Source of the DNA: Chloroflexota bacterium
GTDB taxonomy: Bacteria > Chloroflexota > Anaerolineae > Aggregatilineales > UBA2796
Direction of reading: 5' to 3'
Assembly (NCBI GenBank): GCA_017743585.1
Contig: JAGHYP010000083.1
Coordinates: 1-10,003 of the forward strand
Length of the DNA stretch: 10,003 bases
The position numbers were made by a program, and so were the translations under genes. Under the pieces are notes generated by a model, which worked only from the letters and a program-made list of their open reading frames with translations, did no database searches and was not told where the DNA came from. Below, in pieces: positions 1-6,033 of this stretch. Within the stretch, counting starts at the first letter, position 1. Every line of letters begins with the position of its first letter.

Positions 1-506
1 CCTATGTGCTGGGGCAGGGAGGCGCCGATGGCACGCAGGAGACAGCGATCAAGGGCAAATTCGCCGTCACCAGCCTGCCGGCAGGCGATTCTGGCAAGCC
101 AGCGGCTGCGCTTGGCGGCTGGCAGCTCGGCGTGAGCGCCTACAGCACTAACCCTGAGCTGGCGACGAAGCTGGCGCTCTGGTTGACCGCGCCCGAGCGG
201 CAGAAGGAGCGCTGGCTGAAGCTGAACAACCTGCCGACCATGCCCGCTATCTACAAAGACCCCGAAGTGCTGGCGGCGACGCCTTGGGTGGCCGATCTGA
301 TCCCCGTCTTCGAGAACGCCACGCCGCGCCCCTCGACGGTGACCGCTGAACGCTATAACGATGTCTCGGTCGCTTTCTTCACTGCTGTGCATGACGTGCT
401 GACCAAGAAGAAGGACGCCGCAACTGCGCTTGAAGACCTTGAGCTGCAGCTTGAGAACATCCTCGGCAGCGAATTCCGCGTCGGCCCACCGCCGCCGGTC
501 AAGTGA
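1..506 (+). CDS. ABC transporter solute-binding protein, sugar type (family 1), C-terminal part
   Basis: The reading frame is open from the window edge (codons start at base 3) and ends at TGA 504-506, so about 167 C-terminal residues are visible and the N-terminus with its signal or lipobox lies outside. The pattern of a Gly-Gly-Trp-x-Leu-Gly-Val-Ser segment followed by a helix reading NPELATKLALWLT is the usual C-lobe of maltose/trehalose-type solute-binding proteins. So are the late segments with ATPRPSTVTAERYNDVS and a final amphipathic helix. In that family the protein sits outside the membrane and hands sugar to two permeases and an ATPase; none of those is in the window, and the substrate cannot be told. 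The Pro-rich tail (VGPPPPVK) is slightly unusual. The gene is followed by a strong hairpin, so it is probably the last gene of its transcript. I am confident of the family and not of the ligand. Confidence 0.85.
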   Translation, partial: YVLGQGGADGTQETAIKGKFAVTSLPAGDSGKPAAALGGWQLGVSAYSTNPELATKLALWLTAPERQKERWLKLNNLPTMPAIYKDPEVLAATPWVADLIPVFENATPRPSTVTAERYNDVSVAFFTAVHDVLTKKKDAATALEDLELQLENILGSEFRVGPPPPVK

Positions 507-527
507 GGCGCTGCAGCGTTTCGGAGC

Positions 528-556
528 AAGGGCGGGTCACATGGACCCGCCCTTTG
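528..556 (+). terminator. Rho-independent-like terminator after the solute-binding protein gene
   Basis: A perfect 11-bp GC-rich stem is formed by AAGGGCGGGTC (528-538) and GACCCGCCCTT (544-554) around a 5-base loop. It lies 22 bases after the stop codon. The T-run after the stem is short (TTT at 553-555, then GTG), so it may be less efficient than a textbook terminator, but the stem is strong and well placed. Confidence 0.7.
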
Positions 557-565
557 TGCTAAAAT
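557..565 (+). promoter_or_regulatory. Extended -10 promoter candidate for fni
   Basis: TGCTAAAAT at 557-565 matches an extended -10 (TGn followed by TAAAAT, 5 of 6 to TATAAT). No good -35 is seen 17 bp upstream because that stretch is the terminator hairpin. A TAAAAT hexamer recurs ahead of other genes here (1710-1715, 8037-8042). A start near 572 would give a leader of about 68 nt before fni. Confidence 0.4.
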
Positions 566-588
566 CGCCCGACAAAAGGCTAAGGGAG

Positions 589-630
589 ATGAGCGCGCCT
601 GTGGCAGGGCGCATAGCGTCGATCGCGTAG
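589..630 (+). other. Possible 13-codon leader ORF upstream of fni
   Basis: ATG at 589 has an AAAAGG Shine-Dalgarno-like match at 574-579, nine bases upstream. It encodes MSAPVAGRIASIA before TAG at 628-630. It ends nine bases before the fni ATG and is in the same frame. The fni start itself has no visible ribosome binding site, so translation of this short ORF could deliver ribosomes to fni. It may equally be chance: there is no recognisable attenuator residue run in the peptide. Confidence 0.2.
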
Positions 631-639
631 CGTTGATCT

Positions 640-1683
640 ATGACCGTTTCATCTGACGAACCGCGGCTGATTGAGCGCCGCAAAGCCGATCACATCCGCA
701 TCAATCTCGAAGAAGACGTGCAGTTTCCGCGCCTGACCACAGGCTTGGAGCGCTATCGCTTCATGCATCGCGCCTTGCCCGAGCTGGACTTGGCGGAGAT
801 AGATACCACGCTGACCTTCATGGGCAAACGCCTGAGCGCGCCGCTGCTCATCAGCTCGATGACAGGCGGCACCAGCTTGGCAAGCCCGCTCAACCTGATC
901 TTGGCGGAAGTGGCGCAGGCGCACGGCATCGCCATGGGACTCGGCTCGCAGCGCGCCGCGATTGTCCACGAAGACCTCGCCGCTTCGTTCAAAGTGCGCC
1001 ATGTGGCGCCGGATATCCTGCTCTTCGCAAATGTGGGCGCGGTGCAGCTGAACTATGGCTTCACGGTTGAGCATTACCGTCGCGCAGTGGATATGGCAGA
1101 GGCAGACGCGCTGATCTTGCACTTCAACGCGCTGCAAGAGGCAGTTCAGCCTGAAGGCGACGGCAACTTCAAGGACTTGCTGCCAAAAGTGGAGCATTTG
1201 TGCCGCACTATCGGCGTGCCGGTCATCGCGAAAGAGGTCGGCTGGGGCTTCTCAGCGGATGACGCGCGTCGCTTAGCAGAGGCGGGCGTGGCGGCCATTG
1301 ACGTGGCAGGGGCTGGCGGCACGTCTTGGAGCGAGGTTGAGTATCATCGCGCGCCGACGGCTTTCCACGCGCGCGTGGCGCGTGCCTTTGCCGATTGGGG
1401 CATTCCAACGGCGGAGAGCATCGCGCTTGTGCGAGAAGCTGTGCCACACATGCCGATCATCGCCAGCGGCGGCTTGCGCAACGGCATTGATATCGCCAAG
1501 TGCATTGCGCTCGGCGCGCAACTGTGCGGCCTGGCAAGCCCGTTCTTGAAGGCGGCGGCGCAATCGGCTGAGGCAGCGCACGACCTTGTGCGCGAGCTGA
1601 CCGCGCAACTGCGCATCACGATGTTCGTGGTGGGCGCGCGCGACCTGGCCGCCTTACAACGCACGCCGCTCTATAGCGCTTGA
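640..1683 (+). CDS. fni: Type 2 isopentenyl-diphosphate delta-isomerase (FMN-dependent)
   Basis: This enzyme interconverts isopentenyl and dimethylallyl diphosphate in the cytoplasm. It uses reduced FMN and Mg2+ and supplies both C5 units for isoprenoids. The 347-residue length is normal for the family. Visible signatures are the N-terminal RRKADHI (13-19), the flavin-site segment PLLISSMTGG (68-77) and GLGSQRA (100-106). The H-x-N-x-x-Q-E catalytic and metal motif is H161, N163, Q166 and E167, continuing into QPEGD (170-174). There follow the KEVG loop (198-201), DVAGAGGTSW (221-230) and the phosphate-binding ASGGLRNG (275-282). It is a complete TIM-barrel protein of the IDI-2 class, unrelated to Nudix-type IDI-1. 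ATG 640 is chosen because an in-frame TAG (628-630) closes the frame upstream and the family N-terminus aligns there. No clear Shine-Dalgarno is present. No other isoprenoid gene is in the window, so whether the host uses the MEP or mevalonate route cannot be told. Confidence 0.95.
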   Translation: MTVSSDEPRLIERRKADHIRINLEEDVQFPRLTTGLERYRFMHRALPELDLAEIDTTLTFMGKRLSAPLLISSMTGGTSLASPLNLILAEVAQAHGIAMGLGSQRAAIVHEDLAASFKVRHVAPDILLFANVGAVQLNYGFTVEHYRRAVDMAEADALILHFNALQEAVQPEGDGNFKDLLPKVEHLCRTIGVPVIAKEVGWGFSADDARRLAEAGVAAIDVAGAGGTSWSEVEYHRAPTAFHARVARAFADWGIPTAESIALVREAVPHMPIIASGGLRNGIDIAKCIALGAQLCGLASPFLKAAAQSAEAAHDLVRELTAQLRITMFVVGARDLAALQRTPLYSA

Positions 1684-1686
1684 CGG

Positions 1687-1715
1687 TTGCTTTTCGGCAG
1701 CTGACGCGGTAAAAT
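1687..1715 (+). promoter_or_regulatory. Sigma-70-type promoter of the secreted Cys-rich protein
   Basis: TTGCTT (1687-1692) and TAAAAT (1710-1715) are separated by exactly 17 bp, and the -35 starts three bases after the fni stop. The predicted start near 1722 leaves a leader of about 32 nt containing AAAGGAG (1739-1745) before the start codon. The small secreted protein is therefore likely transcribed on its own, not only by read-through from fni. Confidence 0.6.
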
Positions 1716-1753
1716 GATACGGCGCATTCTCTCTGCATAAAGGAGCTATCGCT

Positions 1754-2227
1754 GTGATGTCCGTCCGTCCGTTTTTTGCGCGTCTGATCAAAGCATTTTT
1801 GGCGTTCGTGTTATGTGCAGCAGGCTTGGCTGCTCTGACGCTCACTTCAGCCGACACGGCGCAGGCTTGCAATCCGTGCGAGTGCGAGAACGATCGCCGC
1901 CATAACTGCATGGGCGGTCAGTTTTACGCGGTCTACACCAAAGGCACGCCGACGGGCTGCCTGTTCGAGGTCTATTCCATCGCGCCAAACGGCACAGGGC
2001 ATCGTCAGTTGCGCTTCACAGAGCGCGACTTGGCGCGCTTCCCTGCCAAAGCGCAGAATTACTTGGTCGCTACAGGACGCGATAAGCGCTTCGCGCTCTA
2101 TCGCCTTGCCTCGGGCGAGTGGCAGGTGAACGCTGGACCAGACGAGGAAAACAAGGTTTATGTGACCATCATCCGCGATTGCCCTGCCTCAGCCGTGCGC
2201 GAAGAAGTGTTCATCATAGGCAAATAG
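1754..2227 (+). CDS. Small secreted protein with six cysteines, unknown function
   Basis: I do not recognise a named family. The product of about 157 residues opens with a basic segment (R5, R10, K13), a hydrophobic core at about 14-31, and TAQA-C at 35-39, a good signal peptidase I site after A38. The residue at -3 to the cysteine is Ala and there is no lipobox, so a lipoprotein is less likely. The mature chain of about 119 residues holds six cysteines: C39, C42, C44, C52, C69 and C143. Four of them lie in the first 14 mature residues (CNPCECENDRRHNC). An even number is consistent with disulfides or a bound metal in an oxidising exported location. The rest looks like a small beta-rich fold. 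Starts GTG 1754 and ATG 1757 are adjacent in frame. AAAGGAG at 1739-1745 is 8 nt from GTG and 11 nt from ATG, so either may be used. It ends 6 bp from the stop of the convergent HAD-DinB gene. Confidence 0.75.
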   Translation: MMSVRPFFARLIKAFLAFVLCAAGLAALTLTSADTAQACNPCECENDRRHNCMGGQFYAVYTKGTPTGCLFEVYSIAPNGTGHRQLRFTERDLARFPAKAQNYLVATGRDKRFALYRLASGEWQVNAGPDEENKVYVTIIRDCPASAVREEVFIIGK

Positions 2228-2233
2228 CGCGGT

Positions 2234-3412
2234 TCAATCGGCTTGGCACTTGCCAACCGTCTGGCAGAGCTGGTTCAGATGCAAGCGATCGTGGCGCGCT
2301 GTGAAGTGCGCCATTTCTAACAGCGTGGTCGGGCCGAAGATGGCATGCCGCGCAGGGCGCGACCACGCCTCAGGCGGCAACTGTTCCAGAAACGCCAACG
2401 TTTGAGCGCGCTCGCGCCAAAAATCCGCTGCGATTGCATCCGCTGTCTCGGTCAGTTGCAAGCTGTTGGGGGGGAACGGCTCAGGCGGCGGCGGCAGGAA
2501 CGGATTATCCTCGCGCGCAATGCGCATCAGACGCGGGCGCTGCACTTCGCGCTCGCTCTCGCGCAAGTGATGCAGCACTTCGAGCGGCGTCCACTCGTTC
2601 GGATCGGGGCGCATCTGCCAAGCATGCAGCGGCGTGGCGTCTACTATGCCAAAGAGCGCCGCTGTGTTGCCCAAGAGTCGCGGCACGATCTGAGCGCGCC
2701 GATCCGAGACCACAAGCTGCCGCGCCAGACGCTCCAGCAAGCCGTCTTGAACTTCAGCGGCGAAGTTGTGCAACGTCCGCTCGCCGTTTATCCAGTAAGC
2801 GTGCATCCCGACTGCCTGCGCAGGCGCGATGTCGTTGTAAAGATCATCGCCGACCATGATCGCCTGATCAGGCTCAAGCCCTATGCGCGCCAAGACTTCT
2901 TCGTAGAAGTGCGGGCGCGGCTTGGCAAAGTGCATTTCATCTAGACTTGTGATCAGCGCGTAAGGCAGGTCGAGTGGCAGATTCCCCCAGACCATGCGCT
3001 GACGGATCGCCTCGAGCGAGAAGAAGGGGTTGGTGATCACTGCGAAGGCGATCTCGCGCGCCAAGAGGCGCTCTAGGAGCGGCAGCGCGGCAGGCTCAGG
3101 GGCGACGAGCGGCGCCAGCAACGGATAGACTACCGCATGCGCGCGTTCGAAGATATCGCGAAGCAGCGCAGGCGGTATGGCGAGCGACTCGGCAAGGCTG
3201 CGCTCAAATACAGCGCGATTGCTGCAGCTCGGATCGAGATCGGCAACTATAGCTTGGGCGGCGCTGCGCAGGGCTTGCGCGCAGCGCTCAGGGGGCAGCT
3301 GAAGCGCTTCCGCGAGCCTTTCGCTCAGCCCGCGGACGTATTCGCGCACGAAGACCTCAGTTTGCACACGGATCAGCGTGGCGTCGAGATCGAGCAGGAC
3401 GACTTTGATCAT
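2234..3412 (-). CDS. HAD-superfamily hydrolase fused to a DinB-like domain
   Basis: This is a 392-residue two-domain protein. Residues 1-225 are a HAD hydrolase with all four motifs: DLDAT with nucleophile D8 and acid D10, T127 (VITNP), K164 (FAKPRP) and the metal loop GDDLYND (188-194). A helical cap lies at about 15-110, as in phosphoglycolate-phosphatase or pyrophosphatase-like members, which remove phosphate from small molecules. Residues from about 240 resemble the four-helix DinB/YfiT fold. They include WTPLEVLHHL with candidate ligand H282 and HFTARHDRLHLNQL with H374 and H378, the three-histidine metal pattern of that superfamily. A Pro-rich segment (PPPPEPFPP) sits in the DinB part. 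The start is ATG at 3412, whose ATGA overlaps the stop of the upstream Cys-rich gene. A longer in-frame reading to 3475 would run deep into that gene and lacks family support. The substrate is unknown. It is the last gene of the efp operon. Confidence 0.85.
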   Translation of the reverse strand: MIKVVLLDLDATLIRVQTEVFVREYVRGLSERLAEALQLPPERCAQALRSAAQAIVADLDPSCSNRAVFERSLAESLAIPPALLRDIFERAHAVVYPLLAPLVAPEPAALPLLERLLAREIAFAVITNPFFSLEAIRQRMVWGNLPLDLPYALITSLDEMHFAKPRPHFYEEVLARIGLEPDQAIMVGDDLYNDIAPAQAVGMHAYWINGERTLHNFAAEVQDGLLERLARQLVVSDRRAQIVPRLLGNTAALFGIVDATPLHAWQMRPDPNEWTPLEVLHHLRESEREVQRPRLMRIAREDNPFLPPPPEPFPPNSLQLTETADAIAADFWRERAQTLAFLEQLPPEAWSRPARHAIFGPTTLLEMAHFTARHDRLHLNQLCQTVGKCQAD

Positions 3413-3768
3413 CCGCCGTCCAAGCTGCGCAGCGCGTCCAAGAAGAGCGAGACGCCGGGACGCTCGGCGTTGCACGCTTCGCAGCCGATGTAAGGGTCGT
3501 CAATAGCAGCCTTGTGCTTCTCGCAGAAGGCGCTCACGACCAATTTACGTCCGATGCCCAAGAAGCCGGGCTTCACTTGCAAGGTCAGCTGCAAAAATTG
3601 GCTGGCATTTGCCCGAAGGATGTCAGGCACGCGGCAGCGGCTGCAATCGCCGAGGCGCCAAGGCGCGCTGCGCGGATTGCGCTTGATCAGGCGGCATTCT
3701 TGCACGCGCCTGCCGCGATGGAAATCGGCATAGTACTCAGGGCATTCCTTGCCAGCTGGAGTTTTCAC
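3409..3768 (-). CDS. Small Cys-rich putative zinc-binding protein, conserved hypothetical
   Basis: I recall similar sequences in Chloroflexota but know no assigned function. The 119-residue protein carries seven cysteines: C9, C25, CxxC at 42-45 (DCSRC), C82 with H85 (FCEKH), and CxxC at 96-99 (GCEAC). H17 is a further possible ligand. This spacing suggests one or two structural zinc sites, such as split zinc ribbons. The protein is soluble with no signal peptide and is rich in Arg and Lys at the N-terminal half (RGRRVQECRLIKRNPR), which would suit nucleic-acid or ribosome contact, though this is inference. It starts at GTG 3768 with GAGGA seven bases upstream, and that site overlaps the very end of efp. 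The gap from efp is 14 bp, and its TGA overlaps the HAD-DinB start as ATGA, so all three are almost surely one transcript and translationally coupled. Confidence 0.75.
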   Translation of the reverse strand: MKTPAGKECPEYYADFHRGRRVQECRLIKRNPRSAPWRLGDCSRCRVPDILRANASQFLQLTLQVKPGFLGIGRKLVVSAFCEKHKAAIDDPYIGCEACNAERPGVSLFLDALRSLDGG

Positions 3769-3782
3769 TGTGGCGTCCTCAG

Positions 3783-4340
3783 TCAGACGCGCGTGATGTA
3801 GCTGCCATCTCGCGTGTCTATACGAATCCGATCACCAACGTTGACGAAGAGCGGCACGACCACCTGCAGGCCGGTCTGTGTAGTCACCTTTTTGGTGGCG
3901 CCGGTCACTGTGTTGCCTGCCACTGCCACTTCCGCTTCAACCACCTCGTGTTCAACTGTGGTGGGCAGCTCATAGTCAATGATCTCGCCTTCATAGCTGC
4001 TGAGCGAGAGCTGCATGTTCTCGTGTAGATACAGCACATCGCTGCCGAATATCCTAGCGGGCAACTCGTACTGCTCAAAGGTCGTGGTATTCATGAAGTA
4101 CAGCATCTCGCCGTCGCGGTAGAGAAACTCGACGGGGAAGCTCTCGACGCGGATTTCCTGCACGCGGTCGCCAGAGATGAAGGTGCGCTGAATGGTGGCG
4201 CCTGTGCGCAGGTCGCGCAGCGTGGTGCGGATAGTGGCGTTGCCGCGGCCAGGCTTGTGATGCGAGTACTCCAAGACGCGATAAATCGCGCCGTCTATGG
4301 TGAAAGTGACACCTTTGCGCAGATCGTTCACGTCAATCAT
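3783..4340 (-). CDS. efp: Translation elongation factor P
   Basis: EF-P binds between the P and E sites of stalled ribosomes and promotes peptide bonds at proline runs. The 185-residue length is typical. All three beta-barrel domains are present. The N-terminal KOW-like domain is at about 1-62. The OB domain at about 65-125 includes FMNTTTFEQYELP. The C-terminal OB domain has the family signature GNTVTGATKKVTTQTG and continues to VPLFVNVGDRIRIDTRDGSYITRV. The loop that reaches the peptidyl-transferase centre reads HKPGRGNA with R32 at the tip, where Escherichia coli has a lysylated lysine. Arginine here is also found in Thermus-type proteins and in EarP-rhamnosylated ones. No epmA, epmB or earP is nearby. 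The start is ATG 4340 with a weak GAGAG seven bases upstream. It is the first gene of a three-gene minus-strand operon from the promoter at 4390-4418. Confidence 0.97.
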   Translation of the reverse strand: MIDVNDLRKGVTFTIDGAIYRVLEYSHHKPGRGNATIRTTLRDLRTGATIQRTFISGDRVQEIRVESFPVEFLYRDGEMLYFMNTTTFEQYELPARIFGSDVLYLHENMQLSLSSYEGEIIDYELPTTVEHEVVEAEVAVAGNTVTGATKKVTTQTGLQVVVPLFVNVGDRIRIDTRDGSYITRV

Positions 4341-4389
4341 GCGTTATCTCTCGCCTTTTCCGCTCGGATTAATGCTACGATTGAGCAAG

Positions 4390-4418
4390 ACTTTATATCG
4401 GCGCGGGGCGTCTGTCAA
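4390..4418 (-). promoter_or_regulatory. Sigma-70-type promoter of the efp operon
   Basis: Read on the minus strand, a perfect TTGACA (4418-4413) is followed after 17 bp by TAAAGT (4395-4390), a 4 of 6 match to the -10. TATAAA overlaps it two bases upstream as an alternative. Initiation near 4383 gives a leader of about 43 nt to the efp ATG at 4340. Confidence 0.65.
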
Positions 4419-4499
4419 GCGGATTATCTCGCCCGGCGCGCTGATGGCGCGGCAGCGCGCATGGCCGCTGGCGTTTGCTCACGGGCAAGCGACATTTGC

Positions 4500-4537
4500 T
4501 TGAGTTATGAGCGCGCCCTTGAGTTATGAGTGCGCCC
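4500..4537 (+). repeat. Two-copy 19-bp tandem repeat
   Basis: TTGAGTTATGAGCGCGCCC (4500-4518) is followed directly by a copy with one change, C to T at the thirteenth base (4519-4537). The next three bases, TTG, begin a third unit that then diverges. The repeat lies in the divergent efp-yvcK region. Confidence 0.85.
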
Positions 4538-4547
4538 TTGGCACTCA
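4527..4547. other. Hairpin overlapping the second tandem repeat
   Basis: TGAGTGC (4527-4533) and GCACTCA (4541-4547) form a perfect 7-bp stem with a 7-base loop. The single base that distinguishes repeat copy 2 from copy 1 (T at 4531) is part of the stem, so copy 1 could not form it. There is no T-run on the plus side, so it does not look like an intrinsic terminator; it might be a protein site. Confidence 0.45.
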
Positions 4548-4646
4548 CGACGCTCCTGTTCGTGATGAGGCGATGCTGACGGAATTGCTCGCCGCATCGC
4601 GCCTTCGGCACTGGTGACAGCGCGCACGGGGCTTTGCATGTGCGCC

Positions 4647-4676
4647 TTGACGGCGTGTTGTCACACGTGCTAAGCT
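4647..4676 (+). promoter_or_regulatory. Promoter of yvcK, possibly giving a leaderless transcript
   Basis: TTGACG (4647-4652, 5 of 6 to consensus) is followed after 18 bp by TAAGCT (4671-4676, 4 of 6). Initiation seven or so bases after the -10 would fall at about 4683-4684, exactly on the GTG that begins the yvcK frame. Confidence 0.5.
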
Positions 4677-4683
4677 ACCGCGC

Positions 4684-5991
4684 GTGGCTCGTCAAATAGC
4701 GCGCAAAATGAGCATTCCATCGGCATGGCGTAAGTGGCTGACGCCTGGCATTGGCGTCAAGCGCTGGCTGCTGCTGCTGATCGGCGCTTTTCTCGCGCTC
4801 AGCTTCGCTTTTGGGCTATTGCTGAGCCCGCTCCTGCCGCGTGTATTTGCCACGGATGCTGCGCTGGCGCTCATGCTCAGCTTGAGTCTCGCTCTCTTGG
4901 GCGGCGCGATGCTCTACGTCGGCATTACGCGCCTGAGTCGCTCGATTTTCACGCCGTTGCTGCAAGGCCGTCGCGAGCGCTTGGTTGACCTGATGACCGA
5001 GCGCGCGCGCCAAGCGAACGGATTGCGTCTGGTGGCGCTAGGCGGCGGCTCAGGCCTGCCATCTGTGCTGCGCGCCTTCAAAGCACAGACCAGCAACATC
5101 ACGGCCGTGGTGACTGTCGCTGATAACGGCGGCAGCACAGGTCTGCTGCGCGAAGAGTTCGGCGTGTTGGCGCCCGGCGACCTGCGGCAGAACATCGCGG
5201 CGTTAGCGGACGATGAATCGCTCATCACGCAACTCTTTCAGTACCGCTTCACCAACGGCGGCCTACGGGGTCATAGCTTCGGCAACTTGTTCCTGACCGC
5301 GCTTGCCGATATCACAGGCAGCATGGATCGCGCTGTGATCGAAGCCAGTCAGGTGCTGGCGATTCGCGGGCGCGTGCTGCCTGCCACGTTGCAAGATGTG
5401 CAGCTGGGCGCTGAGATACGCACGGCCGAGCGCAAGCTGCAGCGCGTGATCGGCGAGTCGCAAATTCCGAAAGCGGGCGGCAGCATCGAGCGCGTTTTCC
5501 TAGTGCCTGAGAACGCGCGCGCTTATCCCGACTCAATCCGCGCTATTTTGAGCGCTGAGCTGATCGTGATCGGACCGGGCAGCTTGTTCACCAGCATTCT
5601 GCCTGCGCTCTTGGTGGATGGAATCGTGGAAGCTGTGCGCGCCAGCAACGCGCTAGTCGTCTATGTATGCAACATCGCCACGCAGAAGGGCGAGACAGAT
5701 GGCTTCAGCGTGGCAGATCACGTCTTGGCGCTGGAGCGGCACATCGGGCGCGATGTCTTCGACGTGATCTTGGCGAACAACGCCTATCCGCGACAGAATG
5801 CGGGCGAGAACACGCACTATGTAGCGCCTATGCCGCCCGATCATCCGCTGCGCGACCGTTACGACCTCGTTGAGACCGACCTGACCGATCCACAACGCCC
5901 ATGGCGGCACAGCCCTGACAAGCTGCGGCGCGCCATATGCGATCTCTTGGCGCAGCGCGCGCTGCACGCTGGGAACGCGCGCACGACCTAG
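4684..5991 (+). CDS. yvcK: YvcK/GlmR-like (CofD-fold) protein with an N-terminal membrane anchor
   Basis: In Bacillus subtilis YvcK (GlmR) binds UDP-GlcNAc and steers carbon into cell-wall precursors, and it is needed on gluconeogenic carbon. The core here starts at about residue 115 with LVALGGGSGLPSVLRAF (G-rich loop 120-125), DNGGSTG (147-153), PGDLRQN (164-170), GHSFGNL (196-202), GPGS (297-300) and YVCNIATQKGETDGFS (327-342). These are the nucleotide-sugar-site motifs of the YvcK branch of the CofD fold. The protein has 435 residues where soluble YvcK has about 320. The extra N-terminus has two hydrophobic helices (about 28-50 and 57-80) and then a basic linker (RRERLVDLMTERARQ), suggesting a cytoplasmic core tethered to the membrane. 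The start GTG 4684 coincides with the predicted transcription start; ATG 4708 in frame (MSIPSAW) is the alternative, and neither has a Shine-Dalgarno. No yvcJ or whiA neighbour is present. A CofD 2-phospholactate transferase is less likely given the motifs. Confidence 0.9.
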   Translation: MARQIARKMSIPSAWRKWLTPGIGVKRWLLLLIGAFLALSFAFGLLLSPLLPRVFATDAALALMLSLSLALLGGAMLYVGITRLSRSIFTPLLQGRRERLVDLMTERARQANGLRLVALGGGSGLPSVLRAFKAQTSNITAVVTVADNGGSTGLLREEFGVLAPGDLRQNIAALADDESLITQLFQYRFTNGGLRGHSFGNLFLTALADITGSMDRAVIEASQVLAIRGRVLPATLQDVQLGAEIRTAERKLQRVIGESQIPKAGGSIERVFLVPENARAYPDSIRAILSAELIVIGPGSLFTSILPALLVDGIVEAVRASNALVVYVCNIATQKGETDGFSVADHVLALERHIGRDVFDVILANNAYPRQNAGENTHYVAPMPPDHPLRDRYDLVETDLTDPQRPWRHSPDKLRRAICDLLAQRALHAGNARTT

Positions 5992-6033
5992 CGCCTCGCA
6001 GTCATTGGCGCCTTTTTGCTTGTGCCGATCAAA

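Larger units (their letters stand above)
4341..4683. other. Divergent intergenic region between efp and yvcK
   Basis: This 343-bp region separates two divergent operons. It contains the efp promoter on the minus strand (4390-4418), a short tandem repeat (4500-4537) with an overlapping hairpin (4527-4547), and the yvcK promoter on the plus strand (4647-4676). A weaker inverted repeat, GCGCAC (4622-4627) and GTGCGC (4640-4645), lies just before the yvcK -35 and could be an operator or chance. The stretch 4419-4499 has no feature I can name. Short open frames cross the region, but none has a ribosome binding site or protein-like composition. Confidence 0.6.

Noticed and set aside
649..1197. 182-residue open frame on the minus strand inside fni
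   Set aside because: It lies wholly opposite a clear fni coding region; its composition (Arg, Gln and Ala-rich) is typical of antisense frames in GC-rich genes and it has no recognisable domain.
2345..2944. 199-residue plus-strand open frame within the HAD-DinB gene
   Set aside because: The minus-strand protein has all HAD and DinB motifs across this stretch; the plus-strand frame is Arg-rich shadow sequence without a ribosome site.
3413..3475. N-terminal extension of the HAD protein by 21 residues
   Set aside because: It would overlap the Cys-rich gene by over 60 bases, while ATG 3412 gives the standard ATGA overlap and the usual HAD start just before the DxDxT motif.
4622..4645. GCGCAC/GTGCGC inverted repeat before the yvcK promoter as an operator
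   Set aside because: A 6-bp arm with a 12-base gap in GC-rich DNA is likely by chance; kept only as a note in the intergenic entry.
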